From an uncultured Bacteroidales bacterium (GTDB lineage Bacteria; Bacteroidota; Bacteroidia; Bacteroidales; Paludibacteraceae): DNA of 64,000 bases. How positions within the stretch are numbered: position 1 is the stretch's first letter; each line of letters opens with the position of its first letter. Shown in pieces: positions 16,508-26,800 of the stretch. The notes beneath the pieces are model-generated. The model was not told where the DNA came from and did no database searches. It was given only the letters and a program-made list of their open reading frames with translations. The position numbers were made by a program, and so were the translations under genes. The stretch is taken from contig CACXCA010000024.1 in assembly GCA_902766045.1 (NCBI GenBank), positions 36,864 to 100,863 on the forward strand, written 5' to 3'.

Positions 16508-19500
16508 ATGAAATTTAAAAATTGGAAATACATTATCTCCTTCCTCCTATTTCTATTGGGGAATGAGGTGATTGAAGCTTCTGTTCTAATAACAGAGGTG
16601 ATGACTTGTAATTTGTCATCCCATTTGGATCGAGGATCATGGAATTTCCCTGGGTATGTAGAGCTATACAATTCGGATTCGGTAGCAGTTTCGCTGAAAG
16701 GTTATGTCTTTGAACATCATAACAGAACCTCCAAGGGGAAGTATAAATATAAGTGGGATTGGACTGTGTCGGAGGATGTAGAGATTCCTGCACAATCCTA
16801 TGTGTTGCTGTATTTCGACAAGGATAGTTTGGTCTCTATGCATTCTTCTCGAAAATTGGACTCTGACGGAGGTATTATTTATTTGTGGGATGCAAATGAG
16901 AATTTGGTGGACATGATTACATATCAGCCAATGGTTGCCCATATTGCTTACGGTTTCGATTCGTTAGGAAGGGATGGGTATATGTTGCCAACTCCAGGTA
17001 AGGTTAATATGAGGACTTATGAAACTCTATCTGAAAGAGTGGACTCCCTATATTTTGATGGGGCGATACCTGGCATTCAAGAGAGTGAGGTGAGTGTCTC
17101 ATTCAAATGTAATACGGAGCGTGTAAAAATTCATTATACAACGGATGGCTCGGACCCAACAGAGAATAGTCCACTTTTTGGCGATAGTGCTTTGACGGTG
17201 GATACTACGGTAACAATCAAGGCAAGAGCCTATTCTGATTCTTTATTGCCGAGTGAGATACTTGTGGGAACTTTTATCTTTATGGATGAGTTTCACGCTT
17301 CATGTGGAGGTTTTTCAGTTCCAATAGTGTCTATTTCGATTGACGATAAATTCTATAATGATGATTCGTTGGGTATTGCTGTTCGTGGTGTGAATGGAAT
17401 AAAAGGAAATGGCACGTCATACCCTGCCAATTTCAATCAGGATTGGGATCGTGCAGCAGTATTTGAATATATCGTAGACGGAAAGCAGGTTTTGAGTGAG
17501 GAGGTCGAGGTTGGCATCTCGGGTGGAAATACGCGTACCTATACAGAAATACCTAAATCATTGAAAATTAAAACTGGGAAAAAAATTGGAAGTGGGAAGG
17601 ACGTTTTTGATTATGAATTTTTCAAGGATAGAAGTGGGAAAAAATATGGTGCGGTAAAAATACGCGCGGGGGGAAATGCATATGATGCGTTCTCTTTAAG
17701 GTTTAGGGATGGTTATTTTCATTCTTTGGCTAGGGAGATGAACGTGGATTATCAGGCCTATCAACCAGTTGCCTATTATTTGAACGGTAAATACCAGGGA
17801 ATGATGGGCCTTAGAGAGCAATTGAATGAAGGGTATATCGTGTCAAATTATGGTTTAGAAGAGGATGCATTGGACATGATTAAGACTCATGAGGTGAAGA
17901 CTGGTGATAAGGTAGCTTATAATGCATTGGTTTCTTTCTTAGATAATAATGACCCTCAAGATTCATCTTATTACGAGCAAGCTTCTCAAATGATGGACAT
18001 GGAGGAGTATATTGACTATATGATAATCGAGCAGTTCTCGACAAATATTGACTGGCCAGGTAACAATATTATGTGCTGGAGGGATCGAGAAAACGGCAAA
18101 TTCAGATGGATTTTGTATGATATGGATGTTACGCTGGGATGTTCCAATAGTGATGTGTCTGTAGATCCTATTAAATGGTGTACGGGTGAAGTTGAGGAGA
18201 GAACATGGGCTAATGATGAAAAGTGGAAGATTGTCATATTTAGCAATTTGATAAAGAATCCTAAATTTCGGGAGCGATATTTAAATCGATGGTTGATGTA
18301 TTTGGGAACTACCTTATCAAGTCAGAATATAAAATCTGTATATGATAGTCTTGCAACGGAGGTTTCTAATGAGTTCTGTGCTACTTTTGATGGACTTTCG
18401 CCTCTCAGTTGTAATGGAAAAACCTTTTTGATGAAAAATGCTAGTGAACGAATTCAAACTATATTGTCTTCGTTGGCTGAAAATTATGGATACAAATGGA
18501 ATGTTGGTTTGAAGTTTTCATCAAACGTGGAGAATGTCCGGTTCGTTATGAATGGTGAGGTGGTTAACAAAACATCGTTTTCAGGTTATTATTTCAACGG
18601 AAAACGATTGAGATTGGAGGCATATGCGCCTTCTAATTATAAGTTAAGTCGATGGGACTTAGCTTTTGTGGACACCTCTTATTCGATAAATACGGAAATG
18701 TTAGACATCGTTTTGAAAAAGCGATGTTCCATAACCGCGGTATTTGAACCAATAGAGTGCCAAAGACCGACTGTGATCATCAACGAATTGTGTGCTTCGG
18801 CTGATAGTACGTCGGACGGACTTGTAGATGATTATGGGCTATATCCTGATTGGGTGGAGTTGTTTAATTATGGAGAAGATACCGTAAATGTCGCTGGACT
18901 CTATCTGACAGACAAGTTGACGAAGCTGACGAAATATCAGATTCCGTACTCGTATGAGAATACGAAGATAGCTCCTCATGACTATCTGATTGTATGGGCT
19001 GACGGAAAAACCTTTAGAGGGGCAATGCACACTAACTTTAAGTTGGAGAATGCCAAAGGTGCGCAGTTGGCATTGGTACAGGTGTGTGAGGATACAACAT
19101 TGATTGATCAGGTCTCTTATGTGAAGATGCAGAGCAATGGGTCGTATGGTAGGGAAAATGATGGGGCAGAGAACTGGAGGGTGTTTGTGCCAATGTTAGA
19201 TTCCTTGTCAGAAGGTGATGTCTCTTTTGTTACACCAATGATGGAGAATGGGTCGAGAAACGCATTTACGTTGTCTTGCCCAACGTTGGATTCTGTGGTA
19301 AAGATCTATGATGGAGAACCTTTGGCTTATGAAGTTATGACACATAGTGCTTATCATGAAGATGAGGCTGTGGTTGAATATAGTGTCGATAGTGGTGCGA
19401 ACTGGAGTACTGTAGTTCCTGAAATCGTGGATAAGGGTTCTTTGTATGTTAATGTGCGTGCGACACATCCTAAATACGATACAATAGAGTGTGAATATAT

Positions 19501-19732
19501 ATTATACGTAAAAAAGCCTGATGTAGAAAATACATTGACTAAACTTTTGACTGCGAATGATGAGGAAATGCAAGGAGATGAATATAGAATTTATGACATC
19601 CAAGGTAGACTAGTAAGGAAATCTAATACATTGGATGGATTGTGTGATGGTTTGTTTGGTGTTTATTTTATAAGTGTTTTGAAAGAGACAGAAAGCTTGT
19701 CTTATTATCGATTTTTTTTAAAAAAAGAATAG
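16508..19732 (+). CDS. Secreted CotH-kinase protein with lamin-tail domains (single C-terminal module)
   Basis: 1074 residues with an N-terminal signal peptide (~24 residues). Order: a lamin-tail domain (about 25-165; SVLITEVM...GYVELYNSDSVAVSLKGYV), a chitobiase-type beta domain (about 195-255; IHYTTDGSDPTENSPLF), a CotH spore-coat-kinase domain (about 270-640) with MGLREQLNEGYIVSNYG and WRDRENGKFRWILYDMDVTLG, a second lamin-tail domain (about 755-910), one copy of a YDG..-EYSVD-G-W module (about 930-1000), and a C-terminal tail (YRIYDIQGRLVRKS) resembling T9SS sorting tails. CotH proteins phosphorylate proteins; the role in polysaccharide loci is unknown. A paralogue is encoded at 23801. 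Confidence 0.82.
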   Translation: MKFKNWKYIISFLLFLLGNEVIEASVLITEVMTCNLSSHLDRGSWNFPGYVELYNSDSVAVSLKGYVFEHHNRTSKGKYKYKWDWTVSEDVEIPAQSYVLLYFDKDSLVSMHSSRKLDSDGGIIYLWDANENLVDMITYQPMVAHIAYGFDSLGRDGYMLPTPGKVNMRTYETLSERVDSLYFDGAIPGIQESEVSVSFKCNTERVKIHYTTDGSDPTENSPLFGDSALTVDTTVTIKARAYSDSLLPSEILVGTFIFMDEFHASCGGFSVPIVSISIDDKFYNDDSLGIAVRGVNGIKGNGTSYPANFNQDWDRAAVFEYIVDGKQVLSEEVEVGISGGNTRTYTEIPKSLKIKTGKKIGSGKDVFDYEFFKDRSGKKYGAVKIRAGGNAYDAFSLRFRDGYFHSLAREMNVDYQAYQPVAYYLNGKYQGMMGLREQLNEGYIVSNYGLEEDALDMIKTHEVKTGDKVAYNALVSFLDNNDPQDSSYYEQASQMMDMEEYIDYMIIEQFSTNIDWPGNNIMCWRDRENGKFRWILYDMDVTLGCSNSDVSVDPIKWCTGEVEERTWANDEKWKIVIFSNLIKNPKFRERYLNRWLMYLGTTLSSQNIKSVYDSLATEVSNEFCATFDGLSPLSCNGKTFLMKNASERIQTILSSLAENYGYKWNVGLKFSSNVENVRFVMNGEVVNKTSFSGYYFNGKRLRLEAYAPSNYKLSRWDLAFVDTSYSINTEMLDIVLKKRCSITAVFEPIECQRPTVIINELCASADSTSDGLVDDYGLYPDWVELFNYGEDTVNVAGLYLTDKLTKLTKYQIPYSYENTKIAPHDYLIVWADGKTFRGAMHTNFKLENAKGAQLALVQVCEDTTLIDQVSYVKMQSNGSYGRENDGAENWRVFVPMLDSLSEGDVSFVTPMMENGSRNAFTLSCPTLDSVVKIYDGEPLAYEVMTHSAYHEDEAVVEYSVDSGANWSTVVPEIVDKGSLYVNVRATHPKYDTIECEYILYVKKPDVENTLTKLLTANDEEMQGDEYRIYDIQGRLVRKSNTLDGLCDGLFGVYFISVLKETESLSYYRFFLKKE

Positions 19733-19736
19733 AGAA

Positions 19737-20759
19737 ATGAATTTCAGATATCAATCTCTATATGGGTTGCGTGCTGTAGCTGCAATCGGAATCGTTATGA
19801 TGCATGTTTTGAGCAATCTTAGTGTGAAATTGACTATAGAGCCATTGCGTTCAATAATTAATCCCTTTACTAATTTTACGTTTTTATTCATGATTGTTAG
19901 CGCATTTGGAATGTGTTGTGGTTATTATGAGAAATTCAAGCAAGGGGATATAAATCTAAACTCGTTTTATAAGAAACGTTATATTAGAATTTTACCATTT
20001 TTTGCGTTGCTTGTTTTGATAGATTTGGCAATTAACCCGTCAGTCTCTGAATTGTATGAGTGTTTTGCGAATTTAACTTTGGCTTTTGGCTTATTACCTA
20101 ATGCAGGCATCTCAGTGATTGGAGTTGGTTGGTTTTTGGGTGTTGTCTTTGTCTTTTATATGATATTCCCGTTTTTTGTCTTCTTGATGGATAACAAAAG
20201 ACGAGCTTGGTTTGTGTTGATGGTGGCTGTGTTGCTTCATTTCTTAGCTATTGGCTATTTCTCTCGTCCAGAGTTGATGGTCAGTCCTGTCGGCAAGTGG
20301 AATATTGTATATTCATTTCCTTTTTTCGTGGCTGGAGGTTTGATTTTCTTGTATAGACAGAGTGCCCAAAACATGCTAAATCACACAAAATGGCTCCCTT
20401 TATTGTTGCTTTCTCTTGCAATCGTTGGATATTATGCATTGCCATCTATTCATCTTTTTTCGGAACTGTTTTTTTTTTCTGTTGCTGTACTTTATGCGAT
20501 TTCAAGATTGGAGAAAAAAGGTTTTCTTAATAATTCGGTTATGACTTTTATTAGCAATATCTCAATGGAAATCTACTTGTCTCATATGCTTTTCTATAGG
20601 GCTGTGGAGATGTTGCATTTGGAAAAATATATATTGAATGGCTACATGTTGTTTGTTCTTTCTTTCTTGATGACATTTGTGGGAGCTATGTTTTTTTCCT
20701 TTGCTTGGAAAAAATTTATAGAGCCTTGTCTCTTGTCGTTGATAGACCATTTCTTGTAG
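19737..20759 (+). CDS. Acyltransferase 3 family membrane protein
   Basis: 340 residues with about 10 membrane segments. The N-terminus SLYGLRAVAAIGIVMMHVLSNL is the acyltransferase_3 signature, with R..A...V...H placing the conserved His. YKKRYIRILPFFALL supplies the second conserved arginine motif. These proteins transfer acetyl or other acyl groups across the inner membrane to polysaccharide sugars. It starts 4 bp after the CotH gene and is closed by a terminator at 20844. Confidence 0.85.
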   Translation: MNFRYQSLYGLRAVAAIGIVMMHVLSNLSVKLTIEPLRSIINPFTNFTFLFMIVSAFGMCCGYYEKFKQGDINLNSFYKKRYIRILPFFALLVLIDLAINPSVSELYECFANLTLAFGLLPNAGISVIGVGWFLGVVFVFYMIFPFFVFLMDNKRRAWFVLMVAVLLHFLAIGYFSRPELMVSPVGKWNIVYSFPFFVAGGLIFLYRQSAQNMLNHTKWLPLLLLSLAIVGYYALPSIHLFSELFFFSVAVLYAISRLEKKGFLNNSVMTFISNISMEIYLSHMLFYRAVEMLHLEKYILNGYMLFVLSFLMTFVGAMFFSFAWKKFIEPCLLSLIDHFL

Positions 20760-20843
20760 CTGAAACTATTATTACAGGGAATTAATAGAACGGAGTTCTG
20801 TAAATTTACCATTAAATAATCACTTAACATATTTCGTTGACTT

Positions 20844-20879
20844 TAGAGCAGGAATTTCTTTTATCTGCTCTATTTTTTA
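20844..20879 (+). terminator. Intrinsic terminator after the acyltransferase gene
   Basis: Stem TAGAGCAG (20844-20851) pairs with CTGCTCTA (20865-20872), followed by TTTTTTA. It closes the acyltransferase transcript and abuts the promoter of the next gene. Confidence 0.8.
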
Positions 20880-20881
20880 TT

Positions 20882-20890
20882 TACCTTTGC
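20882..20890 (+). promoter_or_regulatory. Bacteroidales promoter -7 box
   Basis: TACCTTTGC fits the TAnnTTTG(C) -7 consensus recognised by the Bacteroidales primary sigma factor. Transcription would begin near 20897, which argues against the TTG at 20901 and for ATG 20946 as start of the radical SAM gene. Confidence 0.7.
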
Positions 20891-20945
20891 AAAGGGTGAA
20901 TTGGAATTTTTTTATTCACGCCGTGATGTTAATAGATGGTTGTAT

Positions 20946-22133
20946 ATGGCTGAAAAAAAATTAAACGGAACAGTAATAGTCACATATCGCTGCAATGCGC
21001 GTTGCTCGATGTGTAATCGATATAAGGCGCCTTCTAAGGTGGAGGAGGAAATCTCATTAGATACAATAAAGAAACTGCCCAAGATGTATTTCACTAACAT
21101 TACGGGTGGTGAACCGTTTATCCGTACGGATTTGAAAGATATTGTCAGGGAGTTGTATAAACTGAGTGATAGAATTGTCATCTCCACCAATGGCTTTTTC
21201 ACGGATCGTATCATTGACTTGTGCAAGGAGTTCCCTCAAATAGGTATCCGTATTTCCATAGAAGGATTGGAACAGACCAATAATGAAATACGTGGTTTGA
21301 ACGATGGCTATCAGCGCGGATATACGACATTGAAGAAACTTCGTGAGATGGGTATGAAGGATGTGGGATTTGGTATGACTGTTCAGGACAAGAATGCACC
21401 CGATCTCGTTCCTTTGTATGAAATATCTAATGAGATGGGAATGGAGTTCGCGACGGCATCATTGCATAACTCCTTCTACTTCGTAGAGGCAAAAAATATC
21501 ATTCATGACCGTCCGATGGTGGCGAAAAACTTTGAGAACCTGGTGAATGAGTTGTTGAAGTCTAATTCACCAAAGAAATGGTTCAGAGCATATTTCAACC
21601 ACGGTCTGATTAATTATATCTACGGGCAGAAACGTCTTCTGCCGTGTGATATGTCGTTCGACACCTTCTTTATTGATCCTTACGGAGATGTGATGCCTTG
21701 TAATGGAACGAAGGACAAAGAGGTGATGGGTAATCTCAATCTTCAGACATGGGACGAATTATGGAATTCAAAAGAGGCAGAGCAAGTACGTAAAAAAGTG
21801 CGTTGCTGTAGTCGAAATTGTTGGATGATTGGCTCTGTGAGCCCTGCCATGCATAAATATATCTCGACTCCGCTACTATGGGTGGCGAAGCATAAGTTGA
21901 AATCGTTGGTCGGAATGAAATACTCAATGTATGAGAATCCAATATGTTGTGAGTATCGTGATGGTAAAGTTACCAAGGAGGATTTGGATAAACTCTCAAC
22001 ATGTGATATGAATGCTGTCGTTAATGATGGACTTTCGGAAGATAGCAAAAATGCATTGAAGGGGAAAAGAGGTGAGGATATTGTGAATGAAGATGTGATG
22101 TCTCAGGGATATGAAAAAACGGAGGTTAAATAA
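20946..22133 (+). CDS. Radical SAM protein with SPASM-like C-terminal cysteines
   Basis: 395 residues from ATG 20946. Cys16, Cys20 and Cys23 in CNARCSMC ligate the radical-SAM [4Fe-4S] cluster; NITGGEPFIR is the SAM-binding GGEP motif. The C-terminal part holds LPCDMSFDTFFIDPYGDVMPCNG, then GNLNLQTWDELW and CCSRNCWM, the layout of SPASM/twitch auxiliary-cluster domains. Such enzymes modify peptides or sugars (for example epimerisation or dehydrogenation). It has its own promoter and lies at the end of the + strand polysaccharide block. No precursor-peptide gene is seen nearby, so glycan or lipid-linked sugar modification is preferred. Confidence 0.87.
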   Translation: MAEKKLNGTVIVTYRCNARCSMCNRYKAPSKVEEEISLDTIKKLPKMYFTNITGGEPFIRTDLKDIVRELYKLSDRIVISTNGFFTDRIIDLCKEFPQIGIRISIEGLEQTNNEIRGLNDGYQRGYTTLKKLREMGMKDVGFGMTVQDKNAPDLVPLYEISNEMGMEFATASLHNSFYFVEAKNIIHDRPMVAKNFENLVNELLKSNSPKKWFRAYFNHGLINYIYGQKRLLPCDMSFDTFFIDPYGDVMPCNGTKDKEVMGNLNLQTWDELWNSKEAEQVRKKVRCCSRNCWMIGSVSPAMHKYISTPLLWVAKHKLKSLVGMKYSMYENPICCEYRDGKVTKEDLDKLSTCDMNAVVNDGLSEDSKNALKGKRGEDIVNEDVMSQGYEKTEVK

Positions 22134-22143
22134 TCCGTTCACA

Positions 22144-22197
22144 GTAGAGACGCAATGCATTGCGTCTCTACAAAAATGCATTGCGTCTCTACAAAAA
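22144..22197. repeat. Palindromic dispersed repeat between convergent genes
   Basis: A perfect 28-bp palindrome (22144-22171; each arm GTAGAGACGCAATG or its complement) is followed by a second copy of its right arm (TGCATTGCGTCTCTACAAAAA, 22157-22177 and again 22177-22197). It lies between the convergent radical SAM and epimerase genes and may terminate both. Related palindromes occur at 54348 and 54656. Confidence 0.75.
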
Positions 22198-22259
22198 TAA
22201 AATCGAAACGAATCCCTCGAAATTAATTTTGTATAGAACTAACCTTATACAACACGATT

Positions 22260-23327
22260 TTAATAAAAAGATGCATACCACTCAGCAAAGCGTCTTAATC
22301 CAACTCTTAGTGGCGTCGTTGGTTTAAATCCAAAATCCTGTTCCAATTCAGTTGTATCGGCATATGTAATGGGAACATCTCCTTTTTGCATAGGTACAAG
22401 CTGTTTGTGAGATTCAAAATCAAAGTCAGAAGGTAAAACTCCTGCACGTACTAATTCTTCTTGTAGAATATCAACAAAATCAAGAAGATTCTCAGGGTGG
22501 TTGTTTCCAATATTATAAATCTTGTAAGGAGCTTTTAACAACCCATCATCTCCGATGACCTTCTCGGGCGCATGATGAATAACTCGATAGATGCCCTCTA
22601 CAATATCATCAATATAGGTGAAATCTCTCTTGCAATTACCATAGTTGAAAATCTTAATGATCTCACCTCGTTTTAATTTATCGGTAAAACTAAAGTATGC
22701 CATATCCGGGCGACCGCATGGCCCATATACGGTAAAGAACCTTAAGCCTGTTGATGGTATACCATATAACTTTGAGTAGGCATGAGCGAAGAGCTCATTG
22801 CTTTTTTTGGTAGCGGCATATAAGCTAACTGGAGTATCCACTTTATCGTCTGTGGAATAAGGAATTTTCGTATTCCCTCCATATACGGAAGAGGATGACG
22901 CGTAAACTAAGTGGGCTACTCCCTCTGTTCCTGAGTCATACGAATGTCGACAAGCCTCCAATATGTTAAAGAATCCAATCACATTGGACTCTATGTAACT
23001 TTGCGGAGATGAAATGCTATATCGAACACCTGCCTGTGCTGCAAGATTTACTACCACATAGGGATTAAATGTATGGAACAAGGAATCCACAAATGACTTA
23101 TCTGCAATGTTTCCTTCCTTAAAAAGGAAATTAGAGTATTGTTTCAAAGTAGATAATCGCTCTTGCTTTAAACGAACGTCATAATAATCATTTAAGGAAT
23201 CAATTCCTATGATTGTTAAATCTGGCATTCTTGATAATAGATTTTTCGCCAAATTGCTGCCAATAAATCCAGCAACCCCGGTCAACAACAAACGTTTTCC
23301 TCTCAAATCTATATTATTACAAAGCAT
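22260..23327 (-). CDS. NAD-dependent sugar epimerase (UDP-glucuronate 4-epimerase-like)
   Basis: 355 residues of extended short-chain dehydrogenase type. Rossmann motif GVAGFIGSNLA near residue 17, catalytic YAATKKS (YxxxK), and GPCGRPDMAYFSFTDKL followed by FNYGNCKRDFTYIDDIVEG, which distinguish UDP-glucuronate 4-epimerases from UDP-glucose 4-epimerases. It would supply UDP-galacturonate for the polysaccharide. It is the only - strand gene in the locus and is transcribed from its own promoter(s) near 23511-23545. Confidence 0.86.
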   Translation of the reverse strand: MLCNNIDLRGKRLLLTGVAGFIGSNLAKNLLSRMPDLTIIGIDSLNDYYDVRLKQERLSTLKQYSNFLFKEGNIADKSFVDSLFHTFNPYVVVNLAAQAGVRYSISSPQSYIESNVIGFFNILEACRHSYDSGTEGVAHLVYASSSSVYGGNTKIPYSTDDKVDTPVSLYAATKKSNELFAHAYSKLYGIPSTGLRFFTVYGPCGRPDMAYFSFTDKLKRGEIIKIFNYGNCKRDFTYIDDIVEGIYRVIHHAPEKVIGDDGLLKAPYKIYNIGNNHPENLLDFVDILQEELVRAGVLPSDFDFESHKQLVPMQKGDVPITYADTTELEQDFGFKPTTPLRVGLRRFAEWYASFY

Positions 23328-23510
23328 TTTTTTGTCATTTATGGTACATATACAATATCTTCTCCTCTTTCTTATTGGATGCCTTGTTTACACGTCATGC
23401 TGTGTACTACAACAATAGGTTACGATTGCGATTTTATTTGATTTCTTGCCATAACCTACTTGTTTGCATCATGGCGAGAAGAGAAAAATAGTCCTAATTC
23501 CGCCTTTTCT

Positions 23511-23545
23511 GCAAAAGTACATAAAAAATGTAGACTGCAAAAGTA
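23511..23545 (-). promoter_or_regulatory. Tandem -7 boxes for the epimerase gene
   Basis: On the - strand, TACTTTTGC occurs at 23519-23511 and again at 23545-23537. Both fit TAnnTTTGC, about 185-215 bp upstream of the epimerase start. The 473-bp gap 23328-23800 otherwise holds only divergent promoter elements. Confidence 0.55.
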
Positions 23546-23640
23546 TAATATTGGCATTTTTATGAAAACGAGGTGTTGTTTTCAACTCTGATGATTTGAG
23601 AAATCCTGTTGAAGGAAGTGCATTTGTCAGAATTAATTCG

Positions 23641-23648
23641 TACCTTTG
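23641..23648 (+). promoter_or_regulatory. -7 box for the second CotH gene
   Basis: TACCTTTG matches the -7 consensus, 153 bp upstream of ATG 23801. This implies a leader of about 145 nt. Confidence 0.5.
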
Positions 23649-23800
23649 TCGACTATAACGTAACTTCCTTTTACAAAAAAATGGTGATTGAAAAATTTTG
23701 TATATTGACATGATAAATTTTCTTAGTAACCATTGTTGCTTAGAATTTTTATTGAATTGTTTATATAGGACATTTGTGCTCACTAACAACGAACGAGTTT

Positions 23801-26800
23801 ATGAATAGAAATAGATTTTTGCTTTTGTTTTTTACCCTAATAACTTATGAACTTACATATTCTCTTCAAATCAATGAGGTTATGCAATCTGATTTGCATT
23901 CTGTCATTGATGATTTGAATGAAATTCCAGATTCTTGGGTTGAATTGTATAATGAAACGTCGTCTCCTATTAATCTGAAAGGATATGCTATTGGTCAGAC
24001 ATCTCAATATTCAAGTTCATATGTTATCCAAGATTCGTTAATAATAGAATCCAATGGATATGTACTATTGTATTGTGACAAAGAAAATAAGGGAGTTCAT
24101 ACGAATTTTAGATTGAATAGTGATGAATATGGTGAATTGTATTTGTTCGATAGCACTTCAAATATTGTTGATTTCCTTGCTATTCCGGCTATGCCTGCAC
24201 CGGATATTTCATACGGGAAAATAAAGGAGACTGATACATGGTCGTATTTTAGGGAGGCGTCGCCAAATCGTTCAAATGATGGGGTTTACTCTGATTATGT
24301 CTTGTCAAAAGTGAAGTTTTCAAAAAAAGGTGGTGTATATACCGAACCAATTGTCCTTAAATTGAGTTTGGATAAAGATGACGAAGAGTTGTCTGGTAAA
24401 GTGCAGATTAGATATACGATTGATGGTTCAGAGCCGTCTGATAGTAGTGCTCTTTTCCCTGATTCATTATTTATAGATAAAACAGTCGTGATACGGGCGA
24501 AAACATTTTCAGATAGTTTAATAAGCAAACCATCTAAAACACAGAGCTATATTTTCTTAAACAGGAAGATGACATTGCCTGTTTTTTCAATTGTTGTTGA
24601 TAGCTCTTATTTATGGGATGATGAAATAGGTATATTAGCTGATGGTACGTACCATCAAAACCATCCAGAAAAGAAACCTGAGTATGTGAAGAAAGGAAAA
24701 GATACAACTAATTTTACTTTTTCGTGGAAAAGACCTATCAATGTAGAGTACTTTAGTAAGCCTAATTCAGAATCAGAGATTAATCAAATATGTGAAATGA
24801 ATTTGGGAGGTCGAGCTTCACGCTTTCAAGAAAGAAAATCTTTTGTTTTACATGCAAATAAACGTTTTGGCACTAAACGTTTTTCGGGTTCATTTTGGGA
24901 TGAAAAACCTAATGTGACAAAAGAGAAAACTTTGTATTTGAGAAATGGAGGGGGAGACTTCCCTAGGGCTCAGATTAGAGATGGATTGGAACAACAATCA
25001 TTTGCAAAACATGTTGATTTAGATTGGCAGGCTTTTCAAACTGTTATCGTTTATGTTAATGGTGTTTATTGGGGATTGTTGAATTTGAGAGAGAAGGCAA
25101 CGGAAGATTATGTTTGGGCTAATTATAATCATATAGAGAATATTGATTACGTGAAAAACCATTCATTAGATTATGGAGATCCAACGGAATGGAACAGATT
25201 TGTAAAATTATACTCGTCAGATACAACATCTTATGAGACTATGTGTAAGGAACTTGATGTGAATGAATTCTTGAATTATTTCGCATTGGAGTCATTGTAT
25301 AATAATATTGATTTTCCAGGAAATAATAATAAGTGTTGGAGACAGCAAGGGAGTGGACATAAGTGGAGATTCTTAGCATGTGATTTAGATTATACAATGG
25401 GATTGACAAATTTGGTTTCGTATGATTTTGCATATTTAAATTATATTTTAAGAGTCAGCCCGTACGAATCTGCAATGGGTCAAAATACAAAGAAAGGTTC
25501 TATGTTGTTTCAAAAAATGATGACATACGAGGTGTTTAAGAATGCCTACATTGATAGAATGTCTGTGTATATGGCCACATTTGTATCTCCAGCAAATTTT
25601 AACAAGGAATTGCAAACATTTGTTGATGAAGTGAAAGAGGAAGCACCATATTATTTTGTTGATGTGTTGAATCGAAGCACTAATAGTTTTGAAAATGCTT
25701 GTAATTATATGAAAATATGGATGAAGGATAGAGTTCCTTTTATGTACAAACATATTGGTGAATTTTTTTCATTGGGCGAACCGATATCACTGAAAATAAA
25801 AAATGAAGGCTCTAAAGATTCAATATTTTTTAATGATATACCTCTGTATGAAAACTCATTTGATGGAAGTTACTACGCTAATAGACAGATTAGATTAACA
25901 CAAAAAAATGTTTCCAATTCATGGTCTGTTAAATATTCAATGCAGGGGGATTCTATTGTTTATGAATACTTCCCCAAAATTGATACGTTGTTTTATTCTA
26001 TTCCTGATGGGGCTTCTAATGTGGTGATAAAAAACGGATTAGCGTCTTCTTTGACATATCCGAAAAAAGCAGAATGTGTAAAAGTGTATGATGGGAAGCC
26101 ATTGTGTCCTACGATAAAAGTGAAGGATAACAATATAAAGATTTTGTATAGTATTGATGGAGGAGAAAACTGGATGGCAGATGCTCCTAGTATTACAAAT
26201 AGGGGTGTCTTAGATGTAAAGGTAAAGAGCATTTTCCCAGGTGCTGATGTGATTGAATATGAATATGTTTTGGAAATAACAGCAGCTGAGATAGAGTTGC
26301 ATTGTCCATCTGCTGATTCTACATCCAAGGTTTATGATGGCCAACCTATGAAATTCGATGTCAAAGCATTGGGAGTAGAGTCCACCGATACCATAATAGT
26401 TGAATATAGTGTAGATAGTTGTTTGTCATGGAGTGCCGATGTGCCAGAAATTACTGATAAGGGAGAATTGGAAGTGAAAGTTCGTGCGAATCATCCAAAT
26501 TATGATTCGGCGAGATGCAACTATAAAATGACAGTAACGGAGGCTCCGCTATCTGTTGCCTGGAGAAATGAAAATTTTGAAAATCTAATTGATGGGGAAG
26601 AAACAGTAGACCCTTTGGTGATTGTAGAAGGTGCATATGATAGAGATCAGATAACAATTGAATATAGTATTGATGGGGGAATTGTTTGGACTACTGATGT
26701 TAATGCCCTTAAACAAGCAACGGATTCTGTTCTGGTAAGGGCTATTCATCCAAACTACGAAATCGCAGAGTGTAAATACTTAGTGCCCGTTGTTACGTCA

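Noticed and set aside
22144..22171. Insertion-sequence inverted repeat
   Set aside because: No transposase gene or paired distant end; it is a self-contained palindrome of a dispersed family.
23469..23789. 106-codon frame on the - strand before the second CotH gene
   Set aside because: It covers the promoter region of two divergent genes, has low-complexity composition and no recognisable domain.
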